DNA of 64,000 nt from Polytrichum commune (lineage: Eukaryota > Streptophyta > Polytrichopsida > Polytrichales > Polytrichaceae), in contig OX485805.1 of assembly GCA_950295325.1 (NCBI GenBank), positions 50,990,758 to 51,054,757 on the forward strand, read 5' to 3'. Positions within the stretch are counted from its first letter, which is position 1. The number at the start of each line of letters is the position of its first letter. A program made the translations under genes and the position numbers. The notes below the pieces were generated by a model. It had not been told where the DNA came from. It did not search any database and saw only the letters and a list, made by a program, of their open reading frames with translations. Of this stretch, positions 37,713 through 48,811 are shown piece after piece.

Positions 37713-38882
37713 CTACAACACCATAAGCATAAGGTGGACCCCGAGGTGACACCCGGGACTTGTAGCACCATTGGTGAGAGGGCTCAAGTGATCCTAGTGT
37801 GTGTGAAGGCCCTAGGCATTGAAAACACCTCCCACCCACGGAGAGTAGGAGTCATGGGGGGTAAGGCCATGAGCTATGAGTAGCTTATTGCATCCGAATT
37901 CTAAAATGCTTGAGAACACCTCAATCGGAGGTGTGAGCTAAGAGATATGACAATTTGTATGGGGTGTTGCCTAGGGACAATGCCCTAGGACAACATGCCT
38001 TGGTAATGGCGCTCGGGACTGCCAAGGTATGAACAACCATAATTTCCCCAATACTTGCCTAAATGAGGCAAGCAAGGGGTCCATTGGCATCAACGTTGAG
38101 ATTAAATTCCAATGAAGTTGTTGTTTAATATCATCAACTACCATAGGAAGAAGTTATGGTGGTCCAAAGTTGTTGGGGGCTTCCAGCCCCAATGGCTAAG
38201 GGAAAATGTCTATTTGGCCCCCACCCTTAAGAGAGAGAGAAAATGTTACTTGATGGTGGGGGTAGGGGCCCTTATCAAAGTCATGGAGGCTTATATGGGT
38301 GAGGCGGCTTTGCTGTCCGACCCCACCCTGAGCATACTTGGCAACTATGCTTCGGGTTGTTCTAGTGTTGCTTTGACAACACGATGATCAACTAAAGAGT
38401 GGACTTCCATGGATGGAAGTCTACATCTAATCATTTGCTCCCAACTAAGGGGAGTGTCCTAAATGCAAGTGTAGGAGGGTTGGTCACTCACCTATGAGCT
38501 AAGAGGTCCGTGGTATAAGAAGCTAACCATTCACACGGGTGGAATGCGAAGGGTTAGCGTTTGTGAGCATTGCTACAATTGAGAAATGGTCAAGATAGTT
38601 AAGGAGCGCTAGCAAGGGTTGCAACATTACGATAGGTTACTTGACAACATGTTTGATACATGAGATGTCAAAGCGCAAGGGGAAAAAACCTCAAAGTAAA
38701 TGTCGCAACCCTTGCTAGTTTTCCTTAACTTAGCTTGACCGCCTTCCAACCTAGCAAGTGCCACGAGCGCTAACTTGCACATCCCACGCACATGCATGGT
38801 TAGCTCCCAAAACCGCGGACCTTCAAGCTCATAGCTTTGTCACCAAACCCTCCTACACACGCATTCGGGACTCTCCCCTTAT
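37713..38882. repeat. Left arm and turn of the foldback element
   Basis: From 37713 to about 38645 this is the left arm; from 38690 to 38881 the start of the right arm. Between is the turn. The arms around the turn pair at CTATGAGC/GCTCATAG, GAGGTCCG/CGGACCTT, GGTTAGCG/CGCTAACT and GCAAGGGTTGC/GCAACCCTTGC. Confidence 0.8.
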
Positions 38883-39226
38883 GTGAGGCCAAACCGCCCA
38901 CCCTTAAGCGTCCTAGTCCGGGCGAGGGCATGGTTATCACATTCATACTCGTCCTAGTTTAATCCCTCCTCCGTCATTCATCGCATTACATCACACATCC
39001 CTTTGGTCACACCAATTTATTCCATATCATGAGTACAAGCGTTGATTATCGTTTTTCTCTATTGGTACTATCTTCTCATCCTCTATCAACTTCCCACACA
39101 ATTACACCCCCGATTGCACGGAGAGCTAACTACCTAGTTACCCAATCCATCTTAACGTAAGGTACTAGACCTAACTAACCCCTCATTCTAACTGCCCCTT
39201 AGCTGCTCCTTAGTATAGCTACTATC

Positions 39227-39710
39227 TCGGTCCCTTAGTAAGCTGGTCTCAGTCCCTTAGTAAGTTGGTCTCGGCCCTTAGTAAGTTGTTGTCTCGGCCC
39301 TTAGTAAGCTTTTGTCTCAATCCCTTAGTAAGCTGGTCCCGGCCCTTAGTAAGTTGTTGTCTCGGCCCTTAGTAAGCTTCTGTCTCAGTCCCTAGTAAGT
39401 TTTTGTCTCAGTCCCTAGTAAGTTGCTGTCTCAGTCCCTAGTAAGCTTCTGTCTCAGTCCCTAGTAAGTTGTTGTCTCGGCCCTTAGTAAGCTGGTCTCA
39501 GTCCCTTAGTCAGCTTTTGTCTCGGCCCTCAGTAAGCTTATGTCTCAATCCCTTAGTAAGATGTTGTCTCGGCCCTTAGAAAGTTGGTCTCAGTCCCTTA
39601 GTCAGCTTCTATCTCGGCCCTCAGTAAGCTGGTCTCAGTCCCTTAGTCAACTTCTGTCTCGGCCCTCAATAAGCTTCTGTCTCGGCCCTTAGTAAGCTGG
39701 TCTCAGTCCC
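39227..39710 (+). repeat. Minisatellite, 21-24 bp unit, 21 copies
   Basis: Units of the form TCGGCCCTTAGTAAGCTGGTC and TCAGTCCCTTAGTAAG plus TTGTTGTC or CTTCTGTC, in mixed order. Two main starts (TCGGCCC and TCAGTCCC) and several tails suggest repeated unequal exchange. Confidence 0.96.
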
Positions 39711-39715
39711 CCTTA

Positions 39716-39899
39716 AATCAACTAATTCTATAAGTTCCCTCTAATCAACTACCTTCAATAAGTTCCCTCTAATCAACTACATTCGCTAAGTTCCCTCTAA
39801 TCAACTATATTCTATAAGTTCCCTCTAATCAACTACATTCTATAAGTTCCCTTTAATCAACTATATTCTATAAGTTCCCTCTAATCAACTACATTCTCT
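39716..39899 (+). repeat. Minisatellite, 27-28 bp unit, 6.6 copies
   Basis: The unit reads AATCAACTACATTCTATAAG followed by TTCCCTCT. It follows directly on the 21-24 bp array within the same LTR. Confidence 0.96.
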
Positions 39900-39939
39900 A
39901 CCATACTACACAACACACACACACGCACCCCCACACCCA

Positions 39940-39942
<3 letters not shown>

Positions 39943-39973
<31 letters not shown>
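39943..39973 (+). repeat. (GA)n microsatellite in solo LTR 2
   Basis: About 15 GA units followed by purine-rich GGAGGAAGGAAGG. Solo LTR 1 has a broken GA-rich stretch at the matching place (37160-37350). Confidence 0.93.
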
Positions 39974-39976
<3 letters not shown>

Positions 39977-40335
39977 GAAGGAAGGAGGGAGGGCACCCAA
40001 ACCACAACCCCCTTAGCCTTCTCCTACTTAGTAGGACCTTATCCTATCCACTAAACCCTCACCCCCTAAACCAACAAGAACATGTTCTAATTCAAACATT
40101 TAAATCAAAGGCCCTTCCCCTTGCTTCCTCAAACACTTCCCACTCAACCAAAACACTCCCTAATGTTGCTAAGCTTCTAATTAACCACACAAATAGGCCT
40201 AAGGCCTAAACATAAATCCACACCAAGCCTCATTCTTTTTATGCTTTTAATTGTTTCAATAACACTCCAAATGCAATCCTAAGTAGATCCTAAGCATAAA
40301 ACAAATATGAGCAACCATTTTGGGCTCATACCTTA

Positions 40336-41627
40336 GTAGGTAGCCAATGGCTAAGGTCGACTTTCATCCATGGAAGTCCACTCTTGAGTTGATCATTGTG
40401 TTGCCAAAACAACACTACAACTACCCGAAGCACATTGCCAAGTATGCTCCGGGGGGGTCGGTCGGCTAAGCCGCCTCACCCATATAAGCCTCTAGGCCTT
40501 TGGGCAGGGCCCTACCCCACCGTCAAGTATCCTTTTGTCTCTCTACAAGGGTTGGGGCCAAGTAGACATTTTCTCTTAGCTGTTGGGGCTAGAACCCCCC
40601 AGCAGTTTCAGACCAGCATAACTTCTACATATGATGTCTGATGCTATCAAGCGACCACTCTATCGTCATATGCTCTTTGTGTAAATGCCGATGGACCCCT
40701 CTTTTGCCCCATTCGGGCAAGTATTGAGGAAGTTACGGCTCTTCAAACCTTGGTAGTCCCGGGCACAACTCCCAGGTCACTGCTATCCCAGGGCTGTCCC
40801 GGGACAGCAACTAGTAGGAAGACCTGTCTTTTCCCACACTTTCACAACACTAATCTAACACCTTTTAGTGACCAGCACACATGTCATGAAGGTTTGCAAC
40901 CACTGTGGAGGTAGTGTCATCCTGGACCAGTCCTATTTTTTAACAAATGAGTGTCAGAATTGTGTGGTGGTTTAAGACCTTTGACTGCGACGGTAATTAA
41001 GGATTTTGAAGGCTGTGGTAGGTAATTAATGATCTTGATCGCCGTGATAATTTATGATTATCACTTTAAAAGAGATATCCATTAGTAAGTCCACTTATCA
41101 CCTTCCGAACCTAGCCATCTGTAGGCACCTAGTTCCAAAGGGGGCCTAGCCACCCACCTACCAAGGTAGGCTAAGCCAAGGGCGGGGGCCAAGGGGTTTG
41201 ATCCTTGGACCTCTTGGCTCCCACGTAGAAGCCTTAGCCACTGAGCCACTGAGCCACCACTACCTCTTGGCTCCCACATAAAAGCCTTAGCCACTAAGCC
41301 ACCACTCCTCACATGACATAGGAGGAGTGTTTAAAACATTTGTATAGAGAAGCCCCAAGTTACTCTTTATTTTCTATTTAATGTATACAATATAATATCT
41401 ACTATATACGGTATAATAGTTACTATGCATTGTTTACTGTCTTCTATTTACTACATACTCTTTACTGTTTTTATTTACTGTTTTTAATTACAAGTGTTTT
41501 AAGTTACTGTTGTAGCTAGGATCACTTGGGTCCTCTCACCAATGGCGCCACAAGTCCCGGGTGTCACTCCGGGGTCCCCCTTATGCCCATGGTGTTGTGG
41601 GCACTCCTCATGGAGAGGTGCGCGACA
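40336..41627. repeat. Right arm of the foldback element, continued
   Basis: The inverse of 37713-38430, with about 600 bp extra between 40820 and 41500 that the left arm lacks. The extra part holds a SINE (41085-41307) and a stretch rich in TTTACT words (41370-41510). Confidence 0.78.
41085..41307 (-). mobile_element. tRNA-derived SINE with a duplicated head
   Basis: On the minus strand an A box TGGCTCAGTGG fits TRGYNNANNNG and a B box GATCAAACC fits GWTCRANNC, about 45 bp apart. The head, from GGTGGCT to GCCAAGAGGT, is present twice in tandem (41307-41263 and 41261-41209), and inside the second copy CAGTGGCT is repeated again. The body runs on to about 41085. The spurious frame GGSVAQWLRLL is the usual translation shadow of a tRNA head. 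No clear tail or target duplication was found. Confidence 0.72.
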
Positions 41628-42640
41628 GTAAAGATGTTGCCATAGGGTTTCTACAAAGCAAAGGGACAACTCATTTCCGTCCAAGGCGTAAGGTCATGCT
41701 TCTATTGCGGCAAATAGGGCCACATTGTGCATTTTTACTACGATACAAAGAACAAGAATCGCCAAAATGTAGAAAATATGAAGGAGAATAATGACTTCAT
41801 ATTTGTAATGTGTAATAAAGCACATTCCAAGAGGGTGTGCAAGTGGATCATGAATTCGGAAGCTACCAAGCACATGACTTTGTATATTAGGGCCACATTC
41901 GACATATATGAGATAATTTCTTCATGCAATATGCATTTGAATGACAATAGTGTTGTCAAAGCCATCAAAATAAAATCCATCGTTGTGGAAGCAATCATAA
42001 GAGGTAAATTAATCGAATTTGTATCAAAGATGCGCTTCACATGCCCAAGTGATAAGCTAATTTATTCTCAGTGAGCAAACTTGTATTGAATGATTTAAAA
42101 GTGCAGTGCAATATAAACAAATGTTTTGCAAAAGCTTGTGATGGCGAAACCATGGCGATTTCGCCATGCGAAAACAACTTGTACAAAATAAACTTTATGA
42201 AGGTGCATAGAGCGGATGCAGCCAACTTGGTACAATCTCCAACGACATGTGGTACGTTCAAGCTTTGGCACTGCCACCTCGGCCATTTGAACGTGAAATG
42301 TGTTCATTTGCTAGAAAACATAAAAAATGGCAAGAACCTTGGCAGATTTTCTTGCCCTACATTCTTGTTGGTTTGCGAAGCGTGCGTTGAATGTAAATAG
42401 CATAGGGCTACGTTTCTGAACAAGGGAGAGAGACAAACGACTAAACTTTTGGATAATTTGTATTCCAACATGTGTGGCCCCATGAGAACCACACTCATGG
42501 GCGGTACGAGATATTTTATAACCTCATTAATTATTTACTAAGAAAGGTGTGGTTGTATGTGTTGAAGTCCAAAGAGGAGTGCTTCGAGAGTTTCAATGCG
42601 CATATAGAGACGTAATTTGAATACAATATTATGGCATTTT
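41628..42640 (+). pseudogene. Copia gag end, protease and integrase start, copy 2
   Basis: The zinc knuckle (41698-41739) is broken: a stop lies inside and the last Cys is Tyr. The protease site reads WIMNSEATKHMT, with DSG changed to NSE. Then come a GAG-pre-integrase motif LWHCHLGHLNVKCVHLL (near 42265) and CEACVECK (near 42373), followed after a stop by CGPMRTT and RYFITSLI, the start of the integrase core. An old, dead copy; the reading frame changes at least twice. Confidence 0.85.
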
Positions 42641-42649
42641 GGTTGGACA

Positions 42650-44490
42650 AACCTTCATAACTTCATTGTTTGACCTTCGATTATATCAAGCAACCAATTC
42701 ATCAATATCTAATCTTTGTGTAGATGTCGATAGACTCTCCACTCGTCCCATTCAGCCATGTATTGCAGAATTTCTGGTTGTCGTAACCTCGGCAGTCTTC
42801 GGTGCTACTCTCAGGTCATTGTTGTCCCACCACAACGCCCCCTTGAATTTTGAACATTGTCCTTACACATTGCCCGACTCAAATTGTTATATCTCCTAGC
42901 TTCCACCTTTGATTGGGGGGTTCTTGAGCATTCTAGATCCCATACCTGATAAGCTACCAAATGTTCATGACCTTATTGTTGTGACTCTCTGAAGGGTTGA
43001 ATTGATTACTTTATCGATTAATCTAGTAGTAATGGTTAATAGGAGTTAGATAATAAAGTATTGGACCAATGGGATAAAATTTAGATTTAGAAAATTAGTT
43101 TTGTAAGTAAATTTCTAACATAACAAGCATCAAGAAATTCTTAAATGATTTTTTAGGTTTGTTTAAGCTAAAATCAGATAATAAGTAGTTGAGAAAAATG
43201 AAAATTTAAGATATTCAAAGGATTCGAAGTGACTCCATGCCAAAACGATCAATCAAGTAAAGCGAACGACTTTAAAAACACATTTTGTTTTAGCTAATTC
43301 ACCTCGCCTATGTAAGATCGATTTTCATAATTATTTTTTATACTATAATTCAAACATAGATAAAATGTTTAGATTAAAAAATTGACAGTGGCTAAGTCTT
43401 TGAGAGGAGGATTCATGCAAGTGGGATGTGGCAAAGAAAATATCAACGAAATAACTCTTCTAACCCCCTCCCCTTTGGGCACGTGAGGCAATCCTACTTT
43501 AGTGGCATCGAATTTCCATTTAATCATCTTTTATTTTCCAATGTTGGTGATTATTTTCTCAGTCTCAAACCTCCAAAGCTTCAAATTCTTTCAGTTCTAT
43601 TTCTTTTTTTTTATTCTACCTCAACTACTACTAACCTCCATCGGTTCCACCCTTTATTGAAAGACTCTGTTCTTAATTACTTAGTAATTTAGAGTGATAG
43701 TCATTCTTAAGAAGGCGTGAGGTTGTTATTTTAATTAAATACAAATATTTTCTAACATTTTATTTTATTTTATTTCTTGTGTTAAAATCATACTTTAATA
43801 TCTCTCTCTCTCTCTCTCTCTCCATGAATTATAATTTGTTTCTAGAAAATGTTGCATTAATCCAATGATCTTAGGTTGAATGAAAGAACAGACTTCAGAA
43901 ACTTACCACATGTTGTTTCTACGTCTAATTTTAATATATTTTCAAAATGAATATAGCTATTTAAATCTTATAAAAAATCCACAAGTTTATTAGAAGTTAT
44001 GAGCATTTTCATGATACAACTTATAAAATATTCTTGTTATCATATTTTTTTAATAATTATAAAATTTATAAGATCATATTAATTTTAAGGCCACGTTACA
44101 TTGAATGATAGTAGAAAACTAGATTAAAATTTTGACATTACGTATTTCACAGTAACTAAGTTTGTGTTGGATGAATTAGATGTTTAGGAGGACTAACTAA
44201 AATATTTTTCACTTACAAAGATTTATGAATCTTCAAATATTTATTTGTGAACTAAAGGTAAGTGCAAACCAATTTTTAGCTTTGAAACCTAAACAATGTT
44301 TACTTTACGTCACAAACTTTTCATAGCTGTGGGTGGGAGATATTTTCAATGCCCTGGGCCCTCACCCATGCATGCTATCATCACTTGATCCCTTCCACCT
44401 ATAGTACCAGAAGTCACGAGTCTCACTCTAGAATCCGCCTTGTATTCATGGTGTTGCAGTTATTTTTTATAGAGAGATGCGCAATAATTG
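42650..44490. mobile_element. Second foldback-element fragment, inside the copia integrase
   Basis: The left part (42650-42860) matches 40610-40810 in order and orientation, with GTAGATGTCGATAGACTC against GTAAATGCCGATGGACCC. The right end (44380-44490) matches 41510-41627, ending GAGAGATGCGCAAT against GAGAGGTGCGCGAC. The middle is AT-rich and unmatched, including a (TC)11 tract at 43801-43822. The left inverted end is missing. Confidence 0.68.
43801..43822 (+). repeat. (TC)11 microsatellite
   Basis: An uninterrupted TC run in AT-rich DNA inside the second foldback fragment. Confidence 0.95.
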
Positions 44491-44499
44491 GCATTACAT

Positions 44500-45230
44500 T
44501 CAAGAAAACATCAAACAGAATAAGGATTTGTATTGCATACATTGGTGTATTTGAATGCGTTGCCTACAAAATCATGCTAATTTTTTTTAAATGATTAAAA
44601 TGATACCAAATGTTTGTTTTAAAATATGGTGAGGGAATGAAATTCTATAGGCTAATATGTTAGCAAAAAAATTATTATAAAAATAAAAACACGATATTTA
44701 TGGATAATAACACAAGCGTTGAAAACGATTTGGAGATGCGTATAAGTGGAAGAAATAAAGACCATACAGTGGTCATTGTAGACAAATCTTCCAAATCATC
44801 TTTGTTTGATAACAGTATAAAACGCAAAGAACGAGCAATTGCCGAAGACGTGGTACCATTGTATCAATTCATTCTTCATCAACAAGAACTTTTGTAAGTG
44901 CCAAATATATCATTTATTATACATTGAAAAAACAGGTGAGTATTTTTTGTAACAATTCTCTATGTGGATAATTTGATCATATTAGCAATCAATGCAACAC
45001 AATTGAAGTGGCTCAAATCGGAAGTCATAAGATAATTTAAGATCAGCAATCTCGGAGAATTGCATTATTATCTACAAGTAGAATTTAAAAGGAATAGAGA
45101 AACATGTATTCTCACCAAGAATCAAATAAGCTATATCAAGGAAGTCCTTAAGCGTTTCAAATGAAAAATGGTAAACCAATTGGAACTCCATATGATGTGA
45201 ATTCTAAGTTATTAATTTTTTCGGATAAAG
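44500..45230 (+). pseudogene. Copia integrase C-terminal part and reverse transcriptase, copy 2
   Basis: Frames show IAYIGVFECVAYKI (near 44538), then NNTSVENDLEMRISGRN (44700-44760), which matches copy 1 at 26780-26830. The reverse transcriptase motif reads LYVDNLI with YVDN (44961-44972) in place of the catalytic YVDD, followed by LGELHYYL and EVLKRF. The 5' half of the reverse transcriptase and RNase H are missing. Stops interrupt the frame. Confidence 0.82.
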
Positions 45231-45289
45231 AAGATAAGAATATAGTTACATTTTTGTCTTGACTTAGTACAAAATCCTTCGACAATAAG

Positions 45290-46920
45290 AAATTTTATTG
45301 ACAAGTATTTTTTTATACTAATATGTCAATATGTAGATGGAAATACACTTTAGTACTAGAAGATCATGAATAAGTAGGAAATGAATAGAAAGACTTAGAC
45401 TAGTAGTGAGTAGTTAGAAGCCCTTGGTCCGCTAGACCTAAATGAATTCTAATGCTCACCACGATCTCTTAGAGTAATTATTTTGTACAAACTCCATATT
45501 TATAAATAGACTTTTAAGTCAAATTCACAACTCAAGTTGTGTTAAACCAATCAAGGATTTTATCTAGAAGTTATAGAGGTTTCCGTGATTTTACTTAGAA
45601 AATTAAAATTACCTATCAAGGAACATCTGACTTTTAAGGTATGTAACAAGTTTCTATAGTTGTCATTTCCTTATAAACTTATATGGACAAATAGGTCTTG
45701 AAGTTGCTTTTTTAGTTTAAGTAGTTTCAATTCAACCTAAATTTTTGTATCAAGTTATATGTATTTTTGTAAGGCAACTCTAAAACTACCTTTCTATATA
45801 GAATGTTTTGAGACTTATAGATGATTATCGTAGGTTTTAGGCCACACTAATTTGCATTGTAGTACCTAAAATAAATTAGAGGGGTCTAAGTTGCTCATTC
45901 CTTGAAAACTAGGCTTGGATTAGATTTTTAGACGTTTAGTACAACTATCTAGATCTATTTCGCTCACGAAGACTTCCGAAACTTAATCTTAGTTTATTTG
46001 TTATTCAAAGGTAGGCACAAAATCGCCATTGGCTTGAAAACCCAAGAGGTGCCTATTTAGCTTACACCACTCATGGGCACATACGAAGGCTTTCATTCAC
46101 CATATGTACTTATTCTCATATGTATATTACCTCTCACCACTTGCAATGAATGCTTGAAAAAATGAAGGTCAAATAAGAAGCCATTTGATATGCAATGGAT
46201 GGATCCAAATTTATTAAGGATCAAAATCTTGCATATTTTGACTTTTGGATAAACAACCAATCTTAAAAGGGAATTTTGAACCTCAAGTAATTGATTGATA
46301 ATGTCATACCACCTTACGGGGGTACAAATGCTTGATTGCGAATGAAAGCATTCAATTAGAGAAGGTTGATTGGTACTATGGAAATCAATTAAAGATAGGA
46401 GTGTTCAAATAAATGATCGACCAGAGGGCCGACTGCTTATGTGTAGTCGATTTTTTCCGTAACAATTGCATGCGAAGTCAATCGTTAAAGAAAAGTAGTT
46501 GACTAGAGGTTCGATTGGCAACAAAAATTGACTCCTGATGTGCAATTGACTAGAGGTCGATTGTTGATATGAAGTTGATTGCTATACAACAATTAGTGTA
46601 GTTACACTTGGATCTTTAGCACTCACTATGTTATCATTCTTCCTTTCTATTTGTGGATAATATAACAATCTCAAGCAAAGGACGATGGGAATACAAGAAT
46701 CATAAACCATACTTCCTAAGTCTAGCAAGAATAGAAGGTGAAACATCAAAAATCGATATGAAGGTATTTTTTTGAAAGTACATACGGCTAGTCTTTGAAT
46801 GGTCATTACTGCCAAATGGCTAAGATTAGAAGGTGATCTTGGTGTTGTCATAAAAGTAGGAGAAACTCCATACAATAGACTATTTGTTTATGAAATATGA
46901 GAAGAGTTTAACATAGATGT
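45290..46920. other. No gene recognised; short GACTAGAGGTCGATTG-like repeats
   Basis: Between 46405 and 46575 the phrase TTGACTAGAGGTCGATTG or a variant occurs three times, about 50-85 bp apart. The rest is AT-rich without a recognisable domain. Confidence 0.4.
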
Positions 46921-46924
46921 GATA

Positions 46925-47075
46925 ATTTGATTCTCAGACCTCCAATGCTAATTCGTGTGGGTTGATAAACAATGTCCACCCATAGAAGATATCCCAAATT
47001 TTAAAATTAATTCCTCATTATTAGTGTGACCCACAATATTTACCATAATCAATGTAGTCACTTTTGTTTTAGAAT
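46925..47075 (-). repeat. Dispersed repeat D2, inverted
   Basis: The minus strand carries TACATTGATTATGGTAAATA, then TTGTGGGTCACACTA and ATTGTTTATCAACCCACA, the word order of 51570-51665. Confidence 0.55.
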
Positions 47076-47079
47076 ATCT

Positions 47080-48515
47080 AATGAGGCATTTGAACTTTTT
47101 TATTTGGTCAAATATTGGCATGGCTCCATGCAACCTTTTCAATAGGTACAATTGAGCCAACTTCAACATAGTTACCTTTAACATAAACATTTGGCGCAAT
47201 CACTAGAAAAACAACATAATCTAAAATCCCACTTTATAATTTTTACACCTAGCTTCTATTATCCACCAAAAACAATTAGAAAATGATTACATTGTACTTA
47301 AGAAAGCTATGAGATGTGCTCATTGTCAGAGAGTCTTTTATCTACCCCTTAGTAGATAGGTTGTTCTTACCGGTAGTTATCCTTAAACATACTAGTTTCC
47401 ACATTCGCCCATACGTACCAGTTCTAGACCTACCCAAGAGACATGTTAATGGTAATTAACATGTATTCGTCCCTATCAAATACATCCCCTTCCTATCCAT
47501 GTTGTGGCCTTACCAATTCAACTTATTTGCCTACTTATATAAAATCCATGTACTGTGATAGGTTATCTATGTAACGTTGCCACTACCGGTATATATCATC
47601 ACTTACGCTAATATTCCTAGTAGCATGCTTCTACTCCATGTCAACAACCTTATTCACTAAGTTTCGTTGCTATTGGTACTCATAACTAGATATTATCTAT
47701 CCTTTGGTAGTTCATCCTTCTTTTAATTCCTTATTACTACCGGTTTTTCATCTCTATTGGCATTACCAAGTGGATTTTGACTATCTTATTGGTTTTAGCT
47801 ACCTTTTCATTTACTTATTAGCTCTTCATTAGGATAATCTTGCCAATACAAAGTAATATTGTCATTCTACCAGGGAAATACCTATGTCTCTACTGAATAG
47901 CCGATGTTAAGACCCTATACCATTACTCGATCGTCTATCTTATTGTGCATAGCAATTCATTTGCACATCATCCATTCTTTAATTACAAATTATCATTTAC
48001 AACACGATACACAAGTTAATTCTACAAATAAACAGTAGCATTGTGGACCTCAACTTATTTGTACACACTCCTTCCATACCCATATCCTTGGGTGTTGTTA
48101 GTCCCAAATCTATATAATCAAATCACTTGGATACTCTAAGGAGTCACACAATCATTAATACAAAAATGAATGCTAAATTCTTTTACTACAAAAACAATCC
48201 ACATAAGAAATAACATCAAGTACTTAATCAAAATGGTCACACTATAACAATGTTCCTCTTCGTTTACATTTAAGTACATTCCTACAACCTTAATCATGTC
48301 CACTCATTCAAACAATGGTTCCTCTATGATGGTTTCAACCCCTTTTCCCCATCTAATCCCTATCCATTTTCCACTTACGTTCTACTTTATAATGTTCTGG
48401 TAAAGGCAATACTTCTTTGGCATGTTAACACTCATTGTCCATTAGGTCTATCATAGAGGAAAATTGTCCATCCAAAATAAATCATAATATGATACTTTGA
48501 TCCATCCTAACTCCA
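47080..48515. other. No gene recognised; scattered ACCGGTA words
   Basis: ACCGGT or a close variant (near 47370, 47586 and 47739) and TATTGGTA or TATTGGCA words recur between 47330 and 47800. This looks like a worn non-coding part of a retrotransposon. Confidence 0.35.
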
Positions 48516-48517
48516 CA

Positions 48518-48811
48518 TTACATTTGAAATCCATCTATGCATGCAAACTTGCCCTTGTGGTTGCCAAAGGAGGTGTGTTTCATATTGTAGAGTGGTGGCT
48601 TCCTTTTTCTTTTGTGGTGATTTTGCTTGTGGCTTAGGTGGTGTGCTAGCCCTCTCATTTTTTTGCTTTCTCGTGCCTCACATCGCCCCTTCTGCAATGC
48701 TCTTGCACATGCTTCCTCTAATTGCTTCCCGAGTTGTCTCCCGAATCGCTCGAACTCCCCCTCCAAAAACATTGCTACAATACAAACTATTACCATGTCA
48801 ACGGATGTCAC
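48518..48811 (-). CDS. Unrecognised minus-strand ORF, about 97 codons
   Basis: The frame shows FLEGEFERFGRQLGKQLEEA and a basic stretch KRKRKPP, lies in a GC-richer patch and has no upstream stop-free extension. The first in-frame ATG falls after five codons. It could be a piece of a gag-like or transposase protein, but no domain is recognised. Confidence 0.2.
   Translation of the reverse strand: MTSVDMVIVCIVAMFLEGEFERFGRQLGKQLEEACARALQKGRCEARESKKMRGLAHHLSHKQNHHKRKRKPPLYNMKHTSFGNHKGKFACIDGFQM

Larger units (their letters stand above)
38882..40330 (+). mobile_element. Solo LTR 2 (1449 bp), target duplication CCTTA
   Basis: Starts TGTGAGGCCAAACCG and ends TTTTGGGCTCATA, the same ends as solo LTR 1 apart from one base of the terminal CA. 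CCTTA flanks both sides (38877-38881 and 40331-40335). Taking it out leaves CTCCCCTTAGTAGG, collinear with the other foldback arm. The first 45 bp and the last 350 bp match solo LTR 1, but the middle carries different tandem arrays. Confidence 0.92.
36039..41627. mobile_element. Foldback (long inverted repeat) element with nested insertions
   Basis: The ends are inverted: left TGTCGCGTACCTCTCTATG, right the inverse of TGTCGCGCACCTCTCCATG. Leaving out two solo LTRs (36066-37707 and 38882-40330), the left arm (36039-38645) is the inverse of the right arm (38690-41627) along nearly its whole length, with a short turn near 38665. Matching points include CACCCGGGACTTGT near 37751 and its inverse near 41557, CTTCCATGGATG near 38403 and 40368, and GTCCGTGG near 38508 with CCGCGGAC near 38815. 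The right arm is longer because of an extra part with a SINE. No transposase is encoded, so it is non-autonomous. The flanks do not give a clean target duplication. Confidence 0.82.
35540..45230 (+). mobile_element. Ty1/copia LTR retrotransposon, copy 2, interrupted twice
   Basis: Pieces of one copia element are found in order: leader (35540-36038), gag end with zinc knuckle (41628-41760), protease and GAG-pre-integrase (41790-42400), integrase core start (42400-42640), integrase C-terminal part (44500-44780) and reverse transcriptase (44935-45230). Between them lie a foldback element (36039-41627) and a second foldback fragment (42650-44490). The first part of gag, about 600 bp in copy 1, is absent. 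No LTR was found for this copy. The order and the similarity to copy 1 make the family clear; the exact history of the left junction is not. Confidence 0.78.

Noticed and set aside
39227-39899. A CRISPR-like array of short repeats
   Set aside because: The units are directly tandem, without unique spacers, and lie in a plant LTR.
41082-41312. An open frame of 76 codons on the minus strand
   Set aside because: The phrase GGSVAQWLRLL is the usual translation of a tRNA-derived SINE head, so this is not a protein gene.
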